Source: Sutcliffiella halmapala
Lineage (GTDB): Bacteria; Bacillota; Bacilli; Bacillales; Bacillaceae_I
Reading direction: 5' to 3'
Assembly (NCBI RefSeq): GCF_002019665.1
Contig: NZ_KV917375.1
Span: 4,539,445 to 4,603,444 of the forward strand
Length of the DNA: 64,000 nucleotides
The position numbers were made by a program, and so were the translations under genes. The notes under the pieces were generated by a model, which was not told the origin of the DNA, ran no database searches, and saw nothing but the letters and a program-made list of their open reading frames with translations. Shown here in pieces: positions 62,379 to 64,000 of the stretch (positions within the stretch are counted from its first letter, which is position 1; each line of letters starts with the position of its first letter).

Positions 62379-63212
62379 ATGAAACCACTAATAGGAAAGA
62401 TTGCACTTGTAACAGGAGGAAGTAGAGGGGCTGGGCGCGGGATTGCCGTAGAATTAGGGAAAGCTGGTGCCACCGTTTATATCACTGGACGTAGCACGCA
62501 AGGGAGTTCTACTAATAATTGGCCAGGGACCATTGATGATACGGTTGCTCAAATTGAAGCTGCTGGTGGAAAAGCTATTGCGATTCGTTGTGATCATACG
62601 AACGACGCAGAAACAGAAGCGGTTATTGATCAAATTAGCACGGAACAGGGAAAATTAGATATTTTGATTAATAATGTGTGGGGAGCACATGACCTTGGTG
62701 TGGAAGGGAAGCCATTCTGGGAATTATCCTTGAAGAATTGGGATACGATGTTTACCGCCGGTGTTCGTGCTCAGTTGGCAACAAATCACTTCGCTATTCC
62801 GTTACTTCGAGAGAATAAACAGGCTATCATCATTCATACAACCTTTTGGGACGATAACAAGTATACCGGACAGTTTTATTACGATTTAGCAAAGAACGCT
62901 CTCGTTCGTATGGCTTATGGGCTATCCATTGAGTTAAAACAGGACAATATTGCGGTTCTCGCCGTATCTCCCGGATTTATGAGAACCGAGCTTGTATTAG
63001 AGCATTTTCAAGTAAAAGAAGCTAATTGGCAGGAGTCCGATGATTTAAAAAGAACAGAAACCCCATACTATATTGGGCGAGGGATACAGGCATTGGCAAG
63101 TGATCCAGACATTATGAAGAAAACTGGACAAGTGTTAAAGGTTGGTGATGTAGCAAAAGAATATCAATTTACCGATATTGACAACCGATATATTCCACCA
63201 TTTTCGTTATAG
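62379..63212 (+). CDS. SDR-family oxidoreductase
   Basis: A 277-aa short-chain dehydrogenase/reductase with IALVTGGSRGAGRGIAVELGKAGATVYITGRST (cofactor site) and DILINNVWGAHD. The active-site Tyr and Lys are in YYDLAKNALVRM. The usual catalytic Ser region is replaced by HTTFWDDN, so a Thr may take its place. ATG at 62379 follows GGATGGAAGAC; upstream codons in frame are rejected. Substrate unknown. It is divergent from the YafY-type regulator. Confidence 0.9.
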   Translation: MKPLIGKIALVTGGSRGAGRGIAVELGKAGATVYITGRSTQGSSTNNWPGTIDDTVAQIEAAGGKAIAIRCDHTNDAETEAVIDQISTEQGKLDILINNVWGAHDLGVEGKPFWELSLKNWDTMFTAGVRAQLATNHFAIPLLRENKQAIIIHTTFWDDNKYTGQFYYDLAKNALVRMAYGLSIELKQDNIAVLAVSPGFMRTELVLEHFQVKEANWQESDDLKRTETPYYIGRGIQALASDPDIMKKTGQVLKVGDVAKEYQFTDIDNRYIPPFSL

Positions 63213-63249
63213 TTTTTTGAAGTTGTAACAGATAGCATTTTTTCGGAAG

Positions 63250-63287
63250 TACAGGGACGGTTCTTGAAGAAGCAAAAGAACCGTCCC
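63250..63287. terminator. GGGACGG-type hairpin (dispersed hairpin, copy 3)
   Basis: AGGGACGGTTCTT pairs perfectly with AAGAACCGTCCCT across about 10 nt, between the convergent SDR and membrane protein genes. The following ACTGCTTT resembles the ACTGCTTC of the hairpins at 58535 and 61152. Confidence 0.75.
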
Positions 63288-63294
63288 TACTGCT

Positions 63295-63693
63295 TTAATC
63301 TACACTTCTCTTGCCGGAGAAAGCTAAATCAAAGAAATTCATCCCCAAAGATAAACCTAAAGCAATAGAAAAAGTTCTATAGTAATCTATTTCTGCGGGT
63401 TTAAACAAAGTGTAAATAATGATACTTGTCCCACTAAGTAAAACAAAAGAAGTTATAAATCTGAACATTCGTTTTCTTAAATCAATCCATTTTATTTTTT
63501 TCATATTGATTATCGTTGCGATGATAAAGTAGAAAAGAGATAAAACTAGAAAAATAGCATAACCAATGACAAATATAAAAGAATAGGTATTCTCAATATC
63601 TCTATATACAATAAATAAAGTAATGATCGTGCTTACTACAAAAAAGGTATAATACGAAATAATAAATATAAAATTTGACTGGAATTTCCTCAT
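63295..63693 (-). CDS. Small membrane protein of unknown function
   Basis: A 132-aa protein with four predicted membrane helices (about 8-29, 38-62, 76-96 and 106-122) and basic loops. No family is recognised. Its start lacks a clear strong ribosome site. It is followed by the GGGACGG-type hairpin. It is about 50 bp downstream of the methyltransferase-like gene on the same strand, so cotranscription is possible. Confidence 0.65.
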   Translation of the reverse strand: MRKFQSNFIFIISYYTFFVVSTIITLFIVYRDIENTYSFIFVIGYAIFLVLSLFYFIIATIINMKKIKWIDLRKRMFRFITSFVLLSGTSIIIYTLFKPAEIDYYRTFSIALGLSLGMNFFDLAFSGKRSVD

Positions 63694-63742
63694 TTAATCA
63701 CCACTGTACGTTTTTTAGAGAGTTCATCTCTAAGTTCAATAA

Positions 63743-64000
63743 CTACTTAATACTATGAAAAATAAAGGACTTGGCTTCAGGCGTAGCATCTTTAAATTGC
63801 CAATCTTCATAGGCTTTCACTTCTGAAAACCCGACTTCTTTTTGAGATTCTAGTAATTCCTCATAGCTGCGGAAATTAAGCTGAACTTTATCTACAAAGG
63901 TTTCTTTCGTTCTTTCATTTTTCACATACTCGTAAAATGTGAATATGGAGCCCTTTAATCCCTCATATTCATCCCAAAGAGACAATAAATCACCGCTATT
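63743..64000 (-). CDS. C-terminal part of a probable SAM-dependent methyltransferase (cut by window edge)
   Basis: The frame is open to position 64000 and continues out of the window, so only about 85 C-terminal residues are seen. VDKVQLNFRSYEELLESQKEVGFSEVKAYEDWQFKDATPEAKSFIF resembles the last strands of class I methyltransferases (helix, then GF.EV...GDW). The SAM-binding part lies outside. A TTG inside the fragment is unlikely to be the real start. Confidence 0.6.
   Translation of the reverse strand, partial: NSGDLLSLWDEYEGLKGSIFTFYEYVKNERTKETFVDKVQLNFRSYEELLESQKEVGFSEVKAYEDWQFKDATPEAKSFIFHSIK

Overview
The window is AT-rich chromosomal DNA from an endospore-forming member of the Bacillales (Bacillaceae or Planococcaceae type). 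The grounds are strong Shine-Dalgarno sites, S-box, T-box and cobalamin leaders, two gerA-type spore-germination loci, a Fur box and Bacillus-like family content. Species cannot be fixed from the sequence alone. No rRNA, tRNA, transposase, phage module or CRISPR array was seen.

Region 1 (1-11.1 kb, minus strand) holds B12-sparing metabolism. metE lies behind a tandem leader: a SAM-I riboswitch with its terminator, then an adenosylcobalamin riboswitch with its terminator. Next to it is a propionyl-CoA/valine degradation block: small leader gene, methylcitrate synthase (mmgD), methylcitrate dehydratase (mmgE/prpD), methylisocitrate lyase (prpB), acyl-CoA dehydrogenase, enoyl-CoA hydratase and 3-hydroxyisobutyryl-CoA hydrolase. 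This block starts behind a second cobalamin riboswitch, so both B12-independent routes in the window appear to be switched off by B12.

Region 2 (11.2-26.3 kb) is mixed. It carries a two-gene membrane protein pair, a VOC protein, an MFS transporter, an ECF sigma/anti-sigma pair with an ECF-type promoter, and a PadR-DUF4188-AraC operon with a perfect 23-bp palindrome. It also has an orphan sporulation-type histidine kinase and a ba3-type cytochrome oxidase operon with an extra CuA cupredoxin lipoprotein, a 55-aa subunit-IIa-like gene and an Fnr-type box at -41.5. A T-box-controlled Na+-dependent (NSS) amino-acid transporter, a CD3324-family protein and a GNAT acetyltransferase follow.

Region 3 (26.4-45.6 kb, all minus strand) is a ~19-kb sugar or glycoside catabolic island. 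It encodes a YhfZ-type regulator, two phytanoyl-CoA-dioxygenase-like proteins, two Gfo/Idh/MocA dehydrogenases, two AP-endonuclease-2-type TIM-barrel isomerases, a CUT1 ABC importer without ATPase, a GH3 beta-glycosidase, a flavodoxin-fold oxidoreductase, a phosphotriesterase-like hydrolase, an SDR with YxxxR instead of YxxxK, a SIS-domain protein, a ROK kinase, an FAD oxidoreductase and a YesL protein. The gene set suggests oxidative dismantling of an unusual glycoside; the substrate is unknown.

Region 4 (45.7-54.9 kb) has a 32-aa zinc-knuckle-like gene, a luciferase-like flavoprotein divergent from a MocR regulator, a Fur-box siderophore importer without ATPase, and a GntR/FCD regulator divergent from brnQ with three shared operator-like sites.

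Region 5 (55-64 kb) has a complete gerA-gerB-gerC operon, then a 41-bp tandem repeat array (19 full units without an indel, containing a 246-bp higher-order duplication). A minus-strand 54-aa CxxC/CxxC gene abuts the array. An orphan gerA-type gene broken by a T8 frameshift, a YafY/WYL regulator divergent from an SDR, a small membrane protein and a methyltransferase-like gene cut by the window edge complete the window.
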